64,000 nt of DNA from Tenodera sinensis. Its lineage: Eukaryota; Arthropoda; Insecta; Mantodea; Mantidae. Below are positions 11,030 to 22,639 of this stretch, one piece after another; within the stretch, counting starts at the first letter, position 1; each line of letters starts with the position of its first letter. The stretch is taken from positions 162,523,972-162,587,971 of the forward strand of contig CM060962.1 in assembly GCA_030765045.1 (NCBI GenBank), written 5' to 3'. Under the pieces are notes generated by a model that ran no database searches, had not been told where the DNA came from, and was given only the letters and a program-made list of their open reading frames with translations. The position numbers and the translations under genes were made by a program.

Positions 11030-12330
11030 AAAGGAATTCTTCGCTGGAAACCGCATCTCTCGGGTGTTTTTTCAAGTACCAGATGCATTTTTAAGGCTCC
11101 TAACTTCTTTCACCAGGAACAGCTTAACATAGGCGAATATTACTTATGAAAAATTAACAAATATATGGTTCCTAATACGATAACATCTTGGGTACCTATA
11201 TAAAACTTATCTCTATTACAAATTACATTTGACAATAATATTTAAAACGTAAAATACGACCTCAACTGCTCAGCTTTTAGTTACACCTAAGCAAACATTT
11301 CATAAACGTGTTTTCATTTGTTTTTTATGTTTCCAATTTAAAATATCAATGTATCGCAACACATTTCGTATGTATACCGCATTTTGAGTTAATTTAGCAT
11401 TTTGTCGCATTATTAAAACACAAAGCAGTGGTTTACAGGCCGGGAAAACGAAAATAGAGGAATACAAACCTTAATAAGCATTTTATGTCACATGGCATTT
11501 GTAAAACATCATCCCTAGCTACTGTTGATTCACAGTGTGTTTTGTCACCTAAAATGTAAATAAGAGAAATGTTGAATTTGTGTACATTTTTGCTGAAATT
11601 CGCTGTTTTTTTTTTTAATAATTTAAGACTGCAAATTGAGTCCTGGAGAATTTCCTTTTTAATATCTATTAAAAAAAAACTTGTATGTAGAACAAACACA
11701 GGAAATACAGCGAAAATTCTATAATTTCAACATTTCATACAAATAATCCAGAGCTTTACTTAGTACCATTACATAAACCCAGTATTTCAGAAATTTTGAG
11801 CATTAATTTCGGTTGTTTATATTAGCTTTTTCACCTTCACTACATGCGTTAAATTTAAACCTAAAATTTTATGGCGTTTTTCTGAAAGAACTACTGAAGG
11901 CAAATGAACTATTTTGGAGCCAAATAATAAATACATAAAAATGAAATAGGGGAGCGGATTATCACTTAGTGACTGAACATTCAAGTTGAGAATCAGATCA
12001 ATATTTGGGAGAAAGAAAGAAAACTCGAAGGTGTAAACAAATCTGGCCTTCCAAATGTTTTTAATTGCACACAGACTTTAACCATTTGGAAAAAAAATGG
12101 GCGTGCATGAGTACAAGAGTATACAAATAACCAAATAGTGCTTTTACTTGCCCTGATCACAAACAGAATTTTCTATTTGCACATTCGTATACGTAAGGCG
12201 GCGAATAATATATCTTTAAGCAAATTATTTCGTTAAAAGCTGATCTACACATTCAAATAGATCATGGATCTTCCTAGAACGTTCTACGTTTTACCCTAGC
12301 TGCATGACAACATTCGCTGTTTACACAGTG
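11030..12330. other. No recognisable feature
   Basis: AT-rich sequence; short frames without motifs; no match seen to other parts of the window. Confidence 0.4.
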
Positions 12331-12339
12331 TTAATCAAC

Positions 12340-12720
12340 TCTGCAGTCCCAAACAAAAAGCTCCAATTAAGGCAATCCTGCAACCTAGCTTGGCGCCCAC
12401 CTCGACGCCGAAATGAAATGTGGTAGTTAAAATGCACTCGCATCATAAATAAAATGAGCCGGTGCTCCGTCATGCAAAAACGTCGTGTTATGTCCGCTTA
12501 TTCCTGAGGAGACATTGCTCAGAGCATATACAGCAAATTTTAACTACTCCTCCGTACACTCTACCGTAAGCGCTCTTGGACGATGTATGAGTATTAGTTT
12601 ATATTTTATGCACCAAGCATTCAATTGAATTGGACTGCGCACTTCATTAAGACGTGTATTTGTGTAATGAGAGCTTTGATTCATAATGTGCAGAATATAC
12701 ATCAATACATTCATTGCTTT
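12340..12720 (-). pseudogene. Mariner/IS630-type DDE transposase relic
   Basis: The minus strand reads FLHDGAPAHFIYDASAF near 12440-12500, the QDGAPAHF block holding the second catalytic Asp of mariner-like transposases. Diverged sequence with several stops lies on both sides. Only this block is clear, so extent is approximate. Confidence 0.45.
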
Positions 12721-12755
12721 TATTTGAAAAATGTGCATAGGAAAGGAAAACTATA

Positions 12756-12852
12756 TTACTACTGCTACTGCTACTGTTACTGCTGCTGCTACTGCTGCTG
12801 CCGCCGCCGCTGCCACCCCTGCCGCCACTACCGCTGCTGCCGCCGCTACTAC
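12756..12852. repeat. Imperfect CTG/CCG trinucleotide repeat
   Basis: Interrupted TAC/TGC/CGC triplets (plus strand mostly CTA, CTG, CCG) forming a locally GC-rich block in AT-rich DNA. Confidence 0.85.
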
Positions 12853-13079
12853 TTATAACATAATAACTATAACATAACTATAACATGATGCTAATAAACA
12901 TAATAATGCAAATAAACACACTAATGAAAATAATAATACATAACAATTAATAATAATTAAAAGTAATAAACTAACAATATCAATAATAACACTAACTTAT
13001 TATAATAAAAAACAAATACAGCAATAACATTAATAAGAAACGAAGAAATACCAATGAAACATTACATGCCCTCATACTT

Positions 13080-13370
13080 GCTCTTTACAGTCTGTAATTC
13101 AAATGTTAGATAACAGCAGCATCCAGGAGTGAGTTTATTCGCTGAAAAATAAAGATCCTGTGAGTAGAATGAGACTTTTTCGGTTGTTTATACTGTCATT
13201 GTCAATTATCACAAAGTACACACGCTGGTTCAATTGACTCTCACCTCACGTCCCGCTGAGAGGCGGTAACACCGCTGGCCTCTCTTGCGCCGTGAACTTC
13301 TGCAACTGTTTTAACGCACGAAGGGTTATCTAGTTACGGTGGGGCCGGCTGCAGTGGGCCACCTGGTATG
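13080..13370 (+). repeat. Interspersed repeat B, copy 1
   Basis: Shares an ordered set of blocks with 20930-21245: an AATCTGTAAT/TGTTAGA-CA-AG segment, GAGTGAGTTTATTC, TTTAACGCACGAAGGG with TTATCTAGTTAC, and GTGGGCCACCTGGT. Unknown family, no ORF. Confidence 0.65.
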
Positions 13371-13449
13371 GATGTTTCTGAGAACTGCAGGCGTGACAGA
13401 TGCATATACGTTAACGATCCTTTGAGCGGATTTGTTTAAAACGCAGTAT

Positions 13450-13690
13450 TTTTTAATGTCTCCAAAAGAAATAATCTAATGGGGTGAGATTAAGAAATCT
13501 TGCTGGCGAAGGTATTGGGCTACGTAGACCTATCCAGTGTCGAGAATACAACTAATTGAAATGATCTTTACAGGTTTATGGTGGTGCAGCATCTCGCTTG
13601 AACTAGTGCACAGTGTTGCTCCACCTTGGTACAGGAACCGCATCAAGAAAATTCTGAAGTTCAGCCTGTAGTAATTTCAGATACCGTGAG
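13450..13690 (-). pseudogene. Mariner-type transposase C-terminal relic
   Basis: On the minus strand, with stops and one shift, the order is LKLLQAELQNFLDAVPVPRW, FKRDAAPP (second Asp block), HWIGLRSPIP, then LNLTPLDYFFW. The last equals the SPDLTPLDFFLWG block carrying the third Asp. The set is characteristic of insect mariner-like DDE transposases. N-terminal part not found; dead copy. Confidence 0.7.
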
Positions 13691-13867
13691 CCTCTAAGTA
13701 ACTAGGGATGGGGATTTTTTTGGAAATTTTGATGTAGTATCTTATGAAAATGTTGAACCTGAATACAATGTTTGGTAATTATTATTTATGCCAACAAAGT
13801 TACTGCTGGTGTGGTTCAAATCCCGGCTATGGTATTGCATCTTTTAGTTCTGATTTCACCTCTTAAC

Positions 13868-13909
13868 CATGTTTGTTGCCTATCAGAATTTCGTTTTCGC
13901 GTCATGCTC

Positions 13910-13987
<78 letters not shown>

Positions 13988-14125
13988 TAATCGTGGCGAC
14001 AGAAAATTTCCTTTTCTGGTTCAGGGGCCTCAAAACATGTACTTCTGGTGAAATTTTTTTTTCGAATTTTTGGATGGACTATAATGTTTTCTACTTACTG
14101 TGTACGTGGTGAAAAATATAAAGAA
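13868..14125 (+). repeat. Family A, copy 2 (3' part)
   Basis: Starts with a TTTCGTTTTCGCGTCATGCT variant of the block before the CA site and passes through a CA array (13912-13984). It then shows GGGGCCTCAAAACATGTA, GGTGAAATTT, TCGAATTTTTGGATGGA and a degraded right end. Confidence 0.7.
13912..13984. repeat. (CA)n at the conserved site of family A
   Basis: 36 uninterrupted CA units. Confidence 0.97.
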
Positions 14126-14359
14126 TGGAAAACAATTTTGATATCACAAACTCCACAACAACGATGCAAGTGAATGTGAACTACTTGTAAAGAGTCTGTG
14201 AGAATCAAAAACATTACTTTATGGATATCAAGGAAAGGCACAGAGACTCTCTAGCACCTGGAAACATGCCTGTTACCGCGCAATTTATAGGAAAAATAAT
14301 GTGCTTCCGACTGAGCAAAGCAATAGAGAATGGCATACACTATCTTTCACAAAAGCAAA

Positions 14360-14600
14360 TACCCAACTCCATTGAGACCTGCGCGAAGGGTCACCTAATA
14401 CTCGGGCGTGTTTGTGTAGATGGTATGAGAATGAAATTAGTCATATACTTCCCTCGCTGTTGAGAGACATGGGAGTCATTGGCTCACCTCGCAGTTTTGA
14501 AAAGCCGTACTTCAGCAATCCTTCTACATTAACGGGCAAAAATTGCAAATTTAACTTTAGTGTACATGTAGAGAACATATTCTTTCTGTGTTTCCGTTAA
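14360..14600 (+). repeat. Interspersed repeat C, copy 1
   Basis: Closely resembles the reverse complement of 22260-22505: GAGACCTGCG-GAAGGGTCACCTAA, AGATGGTATGAGAAT, CGCAGTTTTGAAAAGC, CAG-A-TCCTTCTACATTAA, TTTAACTT-AGTG. Both copies keep a partly open frame (DGMRxK-VI-FPCC, RSFEK-YFS-PSTL), so a coding origin is possible but I recognise no protein. Confidence 0.65.
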
Positions 14601-15160
14601 GTTGTGTACTAGATGTAAAAACCACTCCAGTCTTGTGTGCTAGGCTTACAAGCGCAAGCTTAATCAGCGAGGTTTGGTTTCCGTGTTGATATAGCTCAAC
14701 TCGCTAAGGCGCGTTACTGCAAATCACTTGTGGTGGTCCGTGGCAGTCTGTTCCTATATCGAAGGCCACACGTGTTCTAAATCTAGATCGAATCTCATTA
14801 AGTGCATTTTTTTTTCGTGTTTTTGTTGTTTATTGGTTTATGTGTTAAGCGAACATAATCTACAACAGTCTACATATTAACAACTACAGAAGTGAGTTAT
14901 GCTATAATATTTGTGAAGTGACCATGATTTACTACTCTTATTTACAAAACATGGATTTGAAACTAATATAATGCTGTTATTTATTTTGCCTAAACTCTCC
15001 TTTTGGATATAATAATACCAATGATTCTGTGTTTTGATACTTACGTACACCAAATAATTCGGATCTAATAAGATGAATGATTGATTATAAGTTCTCAATT
15101 TAAGTAAATAAATGGAGACATGACTAAAACCTGAAGGAAGATAAGTCCATTGATTCCTTT
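14600..15160. other. Unassigned; one tRNA-like A-box word
   Basis: At about 14690-14765 a TAGCTCAACTCGCTAAGGCG word resembles a tRNA A box, but no proper B box or cloverleaf follows. Nothing else recognised. Confidence 0.3.
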
Positions 15161-15164
15161 CTAG

Positions 15165-15410
15165 GAAGACTCGATTTTAATCTCCAGTTCCTCCGTAATT
15201 CCTCTTTCCCCAGAAACCGTGAGGTCTCCGAGTTGCTGGCGGCCCAGGGGACCTAGAGCCCGAGTCGTAGTAGTACGATTCGCCACCGTGGAGTTCAGAT
15301 CTGTAGTCATTAGAAACACCAACCTCTGCTGTCGTCTCTCCTCAGGACCACCCTTCGTATCCTCTCACTTCAACCCTCCTTCCCGGTAGGCGCCCCGTCA
15401 GAGGTATGCG
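15165..15410 (-). repeat. GC-rich interspersed repeat D, copy 1
   Basis: The reverse complement matches 33680-33925: a GGGCGCC-CC block, GTGAGAGGATAC, AGGTGGT, GACGACAGCAGAGG and later blocks. Much richer in GC than its surroundings. Confidence 0.6.
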
Positions 15411-15982
15411 CACAAAACACTTTCCACCGGTCACAGGGCTAAATTACCCCCTCCCTGCGAACTTTGACTATGTGTCTAACCTGCACTTTACAAAGCAGAC
15501 ATCTACTGCATAAGTTGGAGGGTTTGACTATTAAGTTAATATTATTGAACTATAGCACCTATTAGATATACCATATCTTAAGATTATAAAATAGTAACTG
15601 CTGCCTGCAAATTACCACGTATTCAGTATTCAATCCTCCATCATGTGTGAATCTGAATCTGAAGCAGGTTATATTCAATTAATATCTGTCAACTGGACTA
15701 TGTAATAACCCTTATGTCGTTTTAATCGTTTCCATTTATATTTGCCTGTCGCTAACAAAAGCAATTGAAGAAACTAATACTCCACCGGAACATGGCGATA
15801 CTCTTGCTTGTTCTAGAAACACTATTTTTGATATCCTTTAAGTAAATGTAAAATATCTAGAAACACAAGCCATTTCTAACGTTGCAACGAACTATGAAAC
15901 TTGCAATGAAATTTGCTGCCAAGTTAGTAACAAAGCTTAATATCATACATATGAATAGGACGCAAGCACCTTAAGTGAGAAA

Positions 15983-16345
15983 TAGCCGAGCTGATTAAAT
16001 AGCTATCAGTAGAATTCACCACTGCTAGGCTGGGGTTCGATCCCCGGCTCCCGCATTCTTACTTTCTGAAACACAAAATTAACAAAGGTCTGTAATTCTC
16101 TATAGATTTTTATCAGGAGCGGAGAATCAGGATTAAGACGCACTTGTAGAAATTGAGTTAATGGGGACATGGCAACATGATGTAGTGCTCCGAAATAAAC
16201 AACATAACAACGCTGCCAGGTCCGAAGGTCACTTCACGTTGAAGTAATCTACAAGGGCATTGCATTCCGTTTAATATTATATGTATCATTAATTATTTTA
16301 TTCATTTTATATGTTATTTTATATGTTATCCGGATCTTAAAACAA
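15983..16345 (+). repeat. tRNA-derived SINE, family 2, copy 1
   Basis: Begins with a tRNA-like head (AGCCGAGCTGATTAAATAGC, then box B GGGGTTCGATCCC) and continues into a body shared with 21408-21690: CCCGCATT, TTTCTGAAA-ACAAAAT, AATTCTCTA-AG-TTTTATCAGGA, GGAGAATCAG, ATGGGGACA, AGTAATCTACAA. Confidence 0.7.
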
Positions 16346-16362
16346 TGCACTTATAACAATTG

Positions 16363-16425
16363 AAATCTCGACATCGAATTTTTGGGTGGAATACAATACT
16401 TCCTTCTACTTACCAGTAGAGAAAG
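16363..16425 (+). repeat. Family A, copy 3 (right end only)
   Basis: GAAATCTCGACATCGAATTT, TTGGGTGGAATACAATACTT, ending CAGTAGAGAAAGT. This is the best-preserved right terminus and fixes the 3' boundary of the family. Confidence 0.8.
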
Positions 16426-16429
16426 TAAA

Positions 16430-17110
16430 AAGGCTTCTTAGAAAGAGATCCGCGTGTATATACGTGAACAGCATCACTCAAAATCGAAAAGGGAATAAAT
16501 ACTCTGACGCCGTTCGGAAGGCCGGCGCACATCAAAGCGAGCCAAGGTTAGGCTAACCCACACCACTACTTGTGAATACCTGACTTTCAACCGTCAGCGG
16601 GGCAGAACAAAGTAATTTCGGGAACGTTCTGCGAAGCCGAGACTGCCGGCTTATTTGTGACACTTTCGAGAAAAAGTTCAATTTCGAAAAGGGTTCGTGC
16701 TTCATCATTCTCGTCTATGAAAGGAGGTGAGATGACGAGAGAAGAGAGTAGTTCTTGTTTTGAGGAGTGAGTTGTTGAAATCATCGGCCCTTAGGCTAAG
16801 TTCTACCCAAGTATTTGAAATGGACGTCTTTGTTTACACATTCGAGGAAATTAGTACTAATAATAGATGTTAGAGCATCGCATTTTAATATACTCGCAAG
16901 TAGACAGCTGACGTTTGCACCACTGCAAATGTAGACTGGGAGCAGCGAATATTACATGTAAACAGAATCTTCATCTCTCAACTAGGTAGGTCAGTTGGTT
17001 CGAATCCTCCACATGTGCTGACTTTTTTAGCATGTACTATTCACAAATAACATTGGTTGAACAATCTATACGTTTAAGGCTGTTATTGCTTTAATTCCTA
17101 ATTGTCTTAT
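16430..17110. other. Unassigned; isolated B-box-like word
   Basis: GGTTCGAATCC at about 16998 resembles a tRNA B box without a matching head. No gene recognised. Confidence 0.3.
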
Positions 17111-17114
17111 TTCC

Positions 17115-18080
17115 ATTTTATGGTATTGTTATTAGGACATCTCTTCCGATATTGATGCTGAGCTGCTTGTGCATTGGCTCTCGCTTCTCCATACGTCAAA
17201 AGCATATCACGGTACTCATCTGTCGAATAGATTGTGAAGGATCAGCACAAAATATAGTGGGACAGCATACGCGTGGACAATCAGGTGACTCGGCATTCAT
17301 AATGGCACAGTGCATAATACCAGTCCAGTATTGCAGAAGTTGTTATACCTATTCTATTACAAAATGCACGCAACCAAAAAGACTTAAATTATGCCCTAAA
17401 CTCTAAGAGACTTTAAAATTAAATGATTGTTAATACGGTTTGCCAGTTTTGATGAGCATAAAAAAATGTAGAAATGCAAGCCCATGTCCCCGGGGGTTAG
17501 CGCAGAGGATAGTCATATTTCTGTTCAGCTATCTGGAGGCTTAACTGAAAGCACATTGCGAGTTCAATAGTAGAACTTGTGTCCCAGGTGCCAGAGCATT
17601 GCCACTTTGTGACTTTACGTGCGTAATTTAGCCTTTTAAGACATTTTTAACCCTTTGCTGAGCGTTTAGGTATTACTGGATGACAAAATCTATTATACCT
17701 GTTATTTAAAAGTACGAGACGTAGCTTATGCCAAAATTTAAATAAAGTGTTATTTAATAATATACAAGTCTTGACTCTACGGGTACACGGTGGATGAGGT
17801 GTGCTCCTAATTAGCTACAGCCCACCCCGGTTCCAAGTACAAAAATGCACCATTTTCTTTTTAGCTGATGTTATTGTACTCAGAGGCGTTTACTGAATTG
17901 TATTGTTATGTATACTGTAATAAAAGGTTTGTAAAATCGGCTGGAAACCGGAATTCGCTCTCAGTAAACGAGTCGTATGTACTTGAGATGTACTTTAGCG
18001 AGGATTACGCTCTGTCCCTTAAACCGTTGTTTTGTACATTCGTCTATCTAAGAACGTCAAGCAATACATCTTAGTAAGCG
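17115..18080 (-). mobile_element. IS630-like DNA transposon, 5' portion (copy 1)
   Basis: On the minus strand the segment runs from about 18080 to 17115 and matches 62518-63490 of the plus strand over nearly 1 kb. Shared text includes CGCTTACTAAGATGTATTGC, a TTACTGAGAGCGAATTCCGG-like block, AGCTGATTAT-like and tRNA-like stretches. At its 3' end (about 17230-17118) it enters a transposase N-terminus: YSTDEYRDMLLTYGEARANA-QAAQ. This is the same start as the copy at 63414 and typical of an IS630/mariner-like transposase family common in insects. The rest of the transposase is absent. Plus-strand frames in this region are shadows. Confidence 0.68.
17490..17585 (-). repeat. tRNA-like block inside the transposon 5' region
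   Basis: Homologous to 63100-63180, where the head is clearer (box A-like TAGCTGAATAGGAT and box B GGTTCGAGTCTC). Degraded here. Position shared by the two transposon copies. Confidence 0.45.
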
Positions 18081-18420
18081 TAAAAATAGACTTAATGCGA
18101 TATAGATGTATAGACATAAATATACATGGTTAATTTACGAATGGCTACGGCATCACAAATATCACAGAATCCTCTGCCTATCATGGTGCCTAAGATAAAT
18201 ACAATAGACTAGGCCATCCTAAGCGAGCTTACTGGCACCCTGGTTATTACTCATCTGCAATTTGTATATTATACTTGCTATATGTTAATACTGCTAGAGC
18301 AAGCGCTTGTGATAAGATTGTAAATGATGCATGCGTCTTCAACAATACGTAGACAATTTTAAAAACACATTTACCACGGACCATTAAGTTTTATTTTGGC
18401 AACCATGTGGAAGAACAGTA
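18080..18420. other. No recognisable feature
   Basis: No gene or repeat match seen. Confidence 0.35.
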
Positions 18421-18493
18421 TGTGTAGATCAGCGTTCACAAGTCACTCGACGTTGGTTAATCTGGAAATAAACATATTGCTGCTGCAACTCTT

Positions 18494-19201
18494 GTGAATT
18501 CACGACAGTTGTTGATAGATGAACCGGTTTCTTCAGGTGTAGAACGCTGGAAATGTTCCCAGCATTATTTAGATTTATGCAAAGCGCTTGTTGCAGACGA
18601 CACCCCACTCAAACAAGTAAATGTTATGTTCAAGTTAGGAACTTTTCACACAAATATATCGACATTGAGTCCTGAAGAATCAGCATTAAGAAGGAAGTGC
18701 ACTTCTAAGTGCTATGATGAAACATTGTAAACAAATTAGAAATTAGTGCACCATGTGAAAATGAAAAACTTTGGATCAGCATCGATGAAACTCAAGATTA
18801 AAGTTTCATAAATATAGAAAATGTCGGTGTAGTGAAAAATTAGGAAATAGTGAGCAGTCATATTTAGTGGCGTGTAAGGCTATCTGCAGCGAGTAATATA
18901 ACGACTGTGAGGCCAATCAATGAAACTATGTATAAGATATGGCCAAATGCTATAAAATACGGTAACATAGTAATATTTCCCACAGGTGTTGCACCATACG
19001 GGGCAAAAACCGGTGAAATCCTCTCCAGGAGTTTTCCTAAATTAATTCATGTCATTTGTGTACAAAGTTCATGATCTTCACAGATTAAAGTATCAGGCCC
19101 CTATATCCCAACGTGGATAGGCTTGTATCAAATAGGAAGAATATTTTTAAATAACCATTGAGAGTTGATCTCTTCAGAAAAAAAGCAAGAAAGAAACAAA
19201 G

Positions 19202-19284
<83 letters not shown>

Positions 19285-19289
19285 GAGGT

Positions 19290-19336
<47 letters not shown>

Positions 19337-19843
19337 GGGAAAGAAGGAAAGAAAGAAAGAAAGAAGCAACGAAGGAAAGAAACAAGGAAAGAAGGAGGGA
19401 TGGAGGGATGGAGGGAAAAGGAAGGAGGGAGGGAAAAGGAAGGAGGGATGGAAAAGGAAGGAAGGAAAAGGAAGGAGGGAAGGAAAAGGAAGGAAGCAAA
19501 GAGAAGGAAGGAAAAGGAAGGAGGGAAACGGAGGGAAAGGCGGAAAAGGAAGGAAGGAAAAGGAAGGAAAAGGAAGGAAGGAAAAGGAAGGAAAAGGAAG
19601 GAAAAGTAAGGAAGGAAGGATGGATGGAAGGAAGGGAGGGAAGTAGGTAGGCAGAAAGGAAGGAAGACAGAAAGAGAGAAAGAAAGAGAGAAGGAGAGAT
19701 AAAGAGAGAAAGAAAGAGATAACGAGAGAGAAAAGAGAGAGAAAAAGAGAGAGAAAGAAAGATAAAGCAAGAAAGAAGGAGAAAGAGAGAAAGACAGAAA
19801 AAGAGAGATAGAGAGAGAATGAGAGCTAGTCAGAGAAAGACAG

Positions 19844-19898
<55 letters not shown>

Positions 19899-20425
19899 AA
19901 TAAAGAAATTGAAGGAGAAGAGAAAGAAAAAGAAAATCCACACACTTCCTCTTCTCCGTGCGCCAGTGGTCATGTGCTGGGGCACTTGGCTAAGCTAGTT
20001 TTGTAGTATGGCACAAATTCTGAATGTCTTGCATTTGTTGTGAACTAGTTGGACAAAGATATATTTCAGCTATTGAAATAGTTCAGGCTTTATTGAAAGA
20101 TTGCCAATTAAAAAATAATGTAGCGTTCATATAAAGACATCTAAACTGTTTGTGTAACTCCATACAAAAGCTAGAAACTTCAACAAATCTGTTGAGTGTA
20201 ACACCTAACACCTCCGTGCGGGCTGTTGAAATGAAAATGAATTCATTACCAGGACTTAAAGTGCTAAAAGAGAACCATAAAGAATTGTTTGAGAAAAACA
20301 ATGGTTTACAAAACTGTGTAGTGTGGTTTAAGTCATGGGAGGTTAACAAGTAGGTGATTTAGAATGTGTGATTATTAGTGACATCCCTTTGTTTAAATAT
20401 GTAGGTCTGACATCCTGTGATATGG
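18494..20425 (+). pseudogene. hAT transposase relic (CGGBP1-like type), split by a purine tract
   Basis: The N-terminal part (18494-18730, 78 open codons) has YLDLCKALVADDTPL and STLSPEESALRRKC. After shifts come ENEKLWISIDET (first catalytic region), the GNIVIFPTGVAPYGAKTGE block equivalent to VLLFVSDAAPYMKKAG, and FPKLIHVIC. A purine array follows at 19178-19937. The C-terminal part resumes at about 20050: IVQALLKDCQLKNNVAFI, SIQKLETSTNLL, LPGLKVLKENHKELFEKNNGLQN, and last IPLFKYVGLTSCDMERS. The last matches the FxYAPITSVDVERSFS dimerisation block. Block order equals that of the relic at 41406-42827. Many stops and shifts; inactive. hAT transposases cut and paste DNA between short inverted termini; termini were not found. 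Confidence 0.68.
19178..19937 (+). repeat. Purine-only microsatellite block (GAAA, GGAA, GGAAA, GAGA)
   Basis: About 135 bp of GAAA units, then GGAAGGAAAA-type units, then GA-rich text. Almost no pyrimidine for 760 bp. The long K/E/R-rich plus frames and F/L/S-rich minus frames here are artefacts. Confidence 0.96.
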
Positions 20426-20929
20426 AAAGATCTTAAAACGCTATTTAGAGACAATTGGCACGCATTCATGATCAACAATTTGGAGACTTTCGTTGTCCAC
20501 AGCAATTTTAAGGGAATACGCTAGGAGTTGGTATCCATTTACTAGTGGCGAGTACCGCTAACAATAGCAAATTAATAACCTTCTCTCACCTCTGTGAACT
20601 TATGTAAAATATTCTAACATTTTTACCAAATATGTTGACATTCTTACGAAATAAATTAACATTTTTAGAGCATAAAACCATTTTTTCCACATAAAAATCT
20701 ACCTAGTTATTATATATATCATAACCACCAGGAAAGTAATTAAAAATAGTTATTCGCAAAATTTCACAGATAAATACTAAAATACAAACCTAATATTTTA
20801 ATTTGAAGCGTTTGTTACATCAATGCACAATATCATGCCATTTCATGTCATATAAGTGGCTCAGTGCAACGTTCTAGGTTTGAACTTCACAGTACCATTC
20901 GAGCTTGGCAATTCGCATGGAGTTGCATG

Positions 20930-21245
20930 GATTTTGTTACGGCAATTTACAATCTGTAATCCGTAATGTTAGACAATAGCTGCATATACAGCAATGAGTT
21001 TATTCCCTGGAAAATAATGTCCTGCAAGTGAAGTGGAAAATATTCTAACACTGTTTCTCTCTATTATCACGTGCTGCACATGACAGTTGAGCCTGAACAT
21101 TTTCTCTGCCTCTCGCTTCTCTTACAAGCAGAACAAAGTTCACGTACGCCACTGACTGGATTTTACCCAGGTGATTTCTGCAACTTTTTTAACGCACGAA
21201 GGGTTATCTAGTTACCCGAATGGAGGCTGGAGTGGGCCACCTGGT
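20930..21245 (+). repeat. Interspersed repeat B, copy 2
   Basis: Second copy of the blocks described at 13080-13370, same orientation, with TTTAACGCACGAAGGGTTAT and GAGTGGGCCACCTGGT near its right end. Confidence 0.65.
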
Positions 21246-21289
21246 GTCATATATTAATGACATTTTCCTAAAATGGAAGCAGATTTGTA

Positions 21290-21405
21290 GCTAAACGAAT
21301 TAGATTAAGTAATGGAACACAGATAAAGGCTTATTATATGCAGACGATGTGGTGTTAATACAGAAAAATTAAGATGATTTACAACGTGCTATAAGTGAAT
21401 TAAGG
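21290..21405 (+). pseudogene. RT scrap with YADD
   Basis: A short stretch reads GLLYADDVVLIQKN then DDLQRAISEL, the catalytic YADD block and following helix of a non-LTR RT. Nothing before it is recognisable. A SINE follows at once. It may derive from the same element as 22640-23020. Confidence 0.6.
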
Positions 21406-21407
21406 GT

Positions 21408-21690
21408 TCGATTCCCGCATTTTGCCTGTATGTTTTCTGAAATACAAAATGAACAAATGTGCTTAATTCTCTACAGCTTTTTATCAGGAATGGAGAATCA
21501 GATGAAGGCACACTGCTGGAAATTGACTTGATGGAGACAGCGACATTGTATTACGCTTGGAAATAGACGCCATGGCAACCTTGCTAGGTGCAAAGGTTGC
21601 TTCCGCTGAAGTGATCTACAACTGCTGTCTGTTCTGTTTAATGCATCACTAATTACACTATTCACTGGCATCCAGATCTTGTAACAATGT
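21408..21690 (+). repeat. tRNA-derived SINE, family 2, copy 2 (5' truncated)
   Basis: Starts at box B (GGGTTCGATTCCCGCATT) and matches the body of 15983-16345. Confidence 0.7.
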
Positions 21691-22259
21691 TTTTTTATGA
21701 CCATTAAAACCATATCTTTCACTATTACACGCTTATATATTTTAATATAGTAACAGTCTACGAAATTTATAGAGAATGATTTTGAATGTGAATATTTAAA
21801 GAGAAATATTAATTTCGGGGGATATGATTGACAACTGAGGTAGTTGTGTTCTTTGCATTATTTTCAGCAATTGCAATTAATAGGTTATAAAGCATTCAGT
21901 TTTAAAATTTTAATCGTACTGCAGCATTCATAAGATGGCGGGGAAAGTTAAAACGCTATGCGGAATAAAAATACCTAAAGAAATAGGTTCCATTAGGTTA
22001 TATAATTTTATATTTCGCACGAGTTATATAAATAATGATGTTCCCGTTAAGAAAGAAAAAATAAATAAGGAAATAAAAAAGAATGTTACATGAGATTTCA
22101 ACTAATATTAGACCACTACTGTTGATTTTAGCGAACACGGCTAGCCAGTTCCACTATAGCGAACACCAGAATGTGCTCTAACTGATTAAACTCACGTCTG
22201 TGTAACTCTAGCACCCAATACTGGAATCATTTTAATTCTAGTCCACAACTTAATAAAAC

Positions 22260-22505
22260 ACTATAAGAACATATGTTCTGCAGGTGCACTGAAGTTAAAT
22301 TTGAAATGTTTGCTCATTAATGTAGAAGGACTGCTGAAATATTGCTTTTCAAAACTGCGATGTGAGGTACGAGGTGACATGGCTGCCAGGTCCTCTGAAC
22401 AGCAAGGGAAGCGTATGACAAATTTAATTCTCATACCATCTATGCAAGTACACCTGAGAGTTAGGTGACCCTTCACGCAGGTCTCACTGAAGTTGGGTAT
22501 TTACT
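22260..22505 (-). repeat. Interspersed repeat C, copy 2
   Basis: Inverted relative to copy 1 at 14360-14600. Its minus frame (71 codons) reads DGMRIKFVIRFPCC, SHRSFEKQYFSSPSTL and KFNFSAPAEHMFL. Confidence 0.65.
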
Positions 22506-22639
22506 TTTTTGTAAGATAGTACCTTGGATGTGAAATAGGCTCACAGAAAGAAAAAAATAATATATAAATCTAAAACTATCAAGATTTAAAACTATATGCG
22601 GGACGTTACACAACACCTTAAGAAATAAAACAAGAAAGA

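Noticed and set aside
19158..19941. Lys/Glu/Arg-rich plus ORFs and Phe/Leu/Ser-rich minus ORFs
   Set aside because: Translation of a purine-only simple repeat; all frames are open because no stop fits on one strand.
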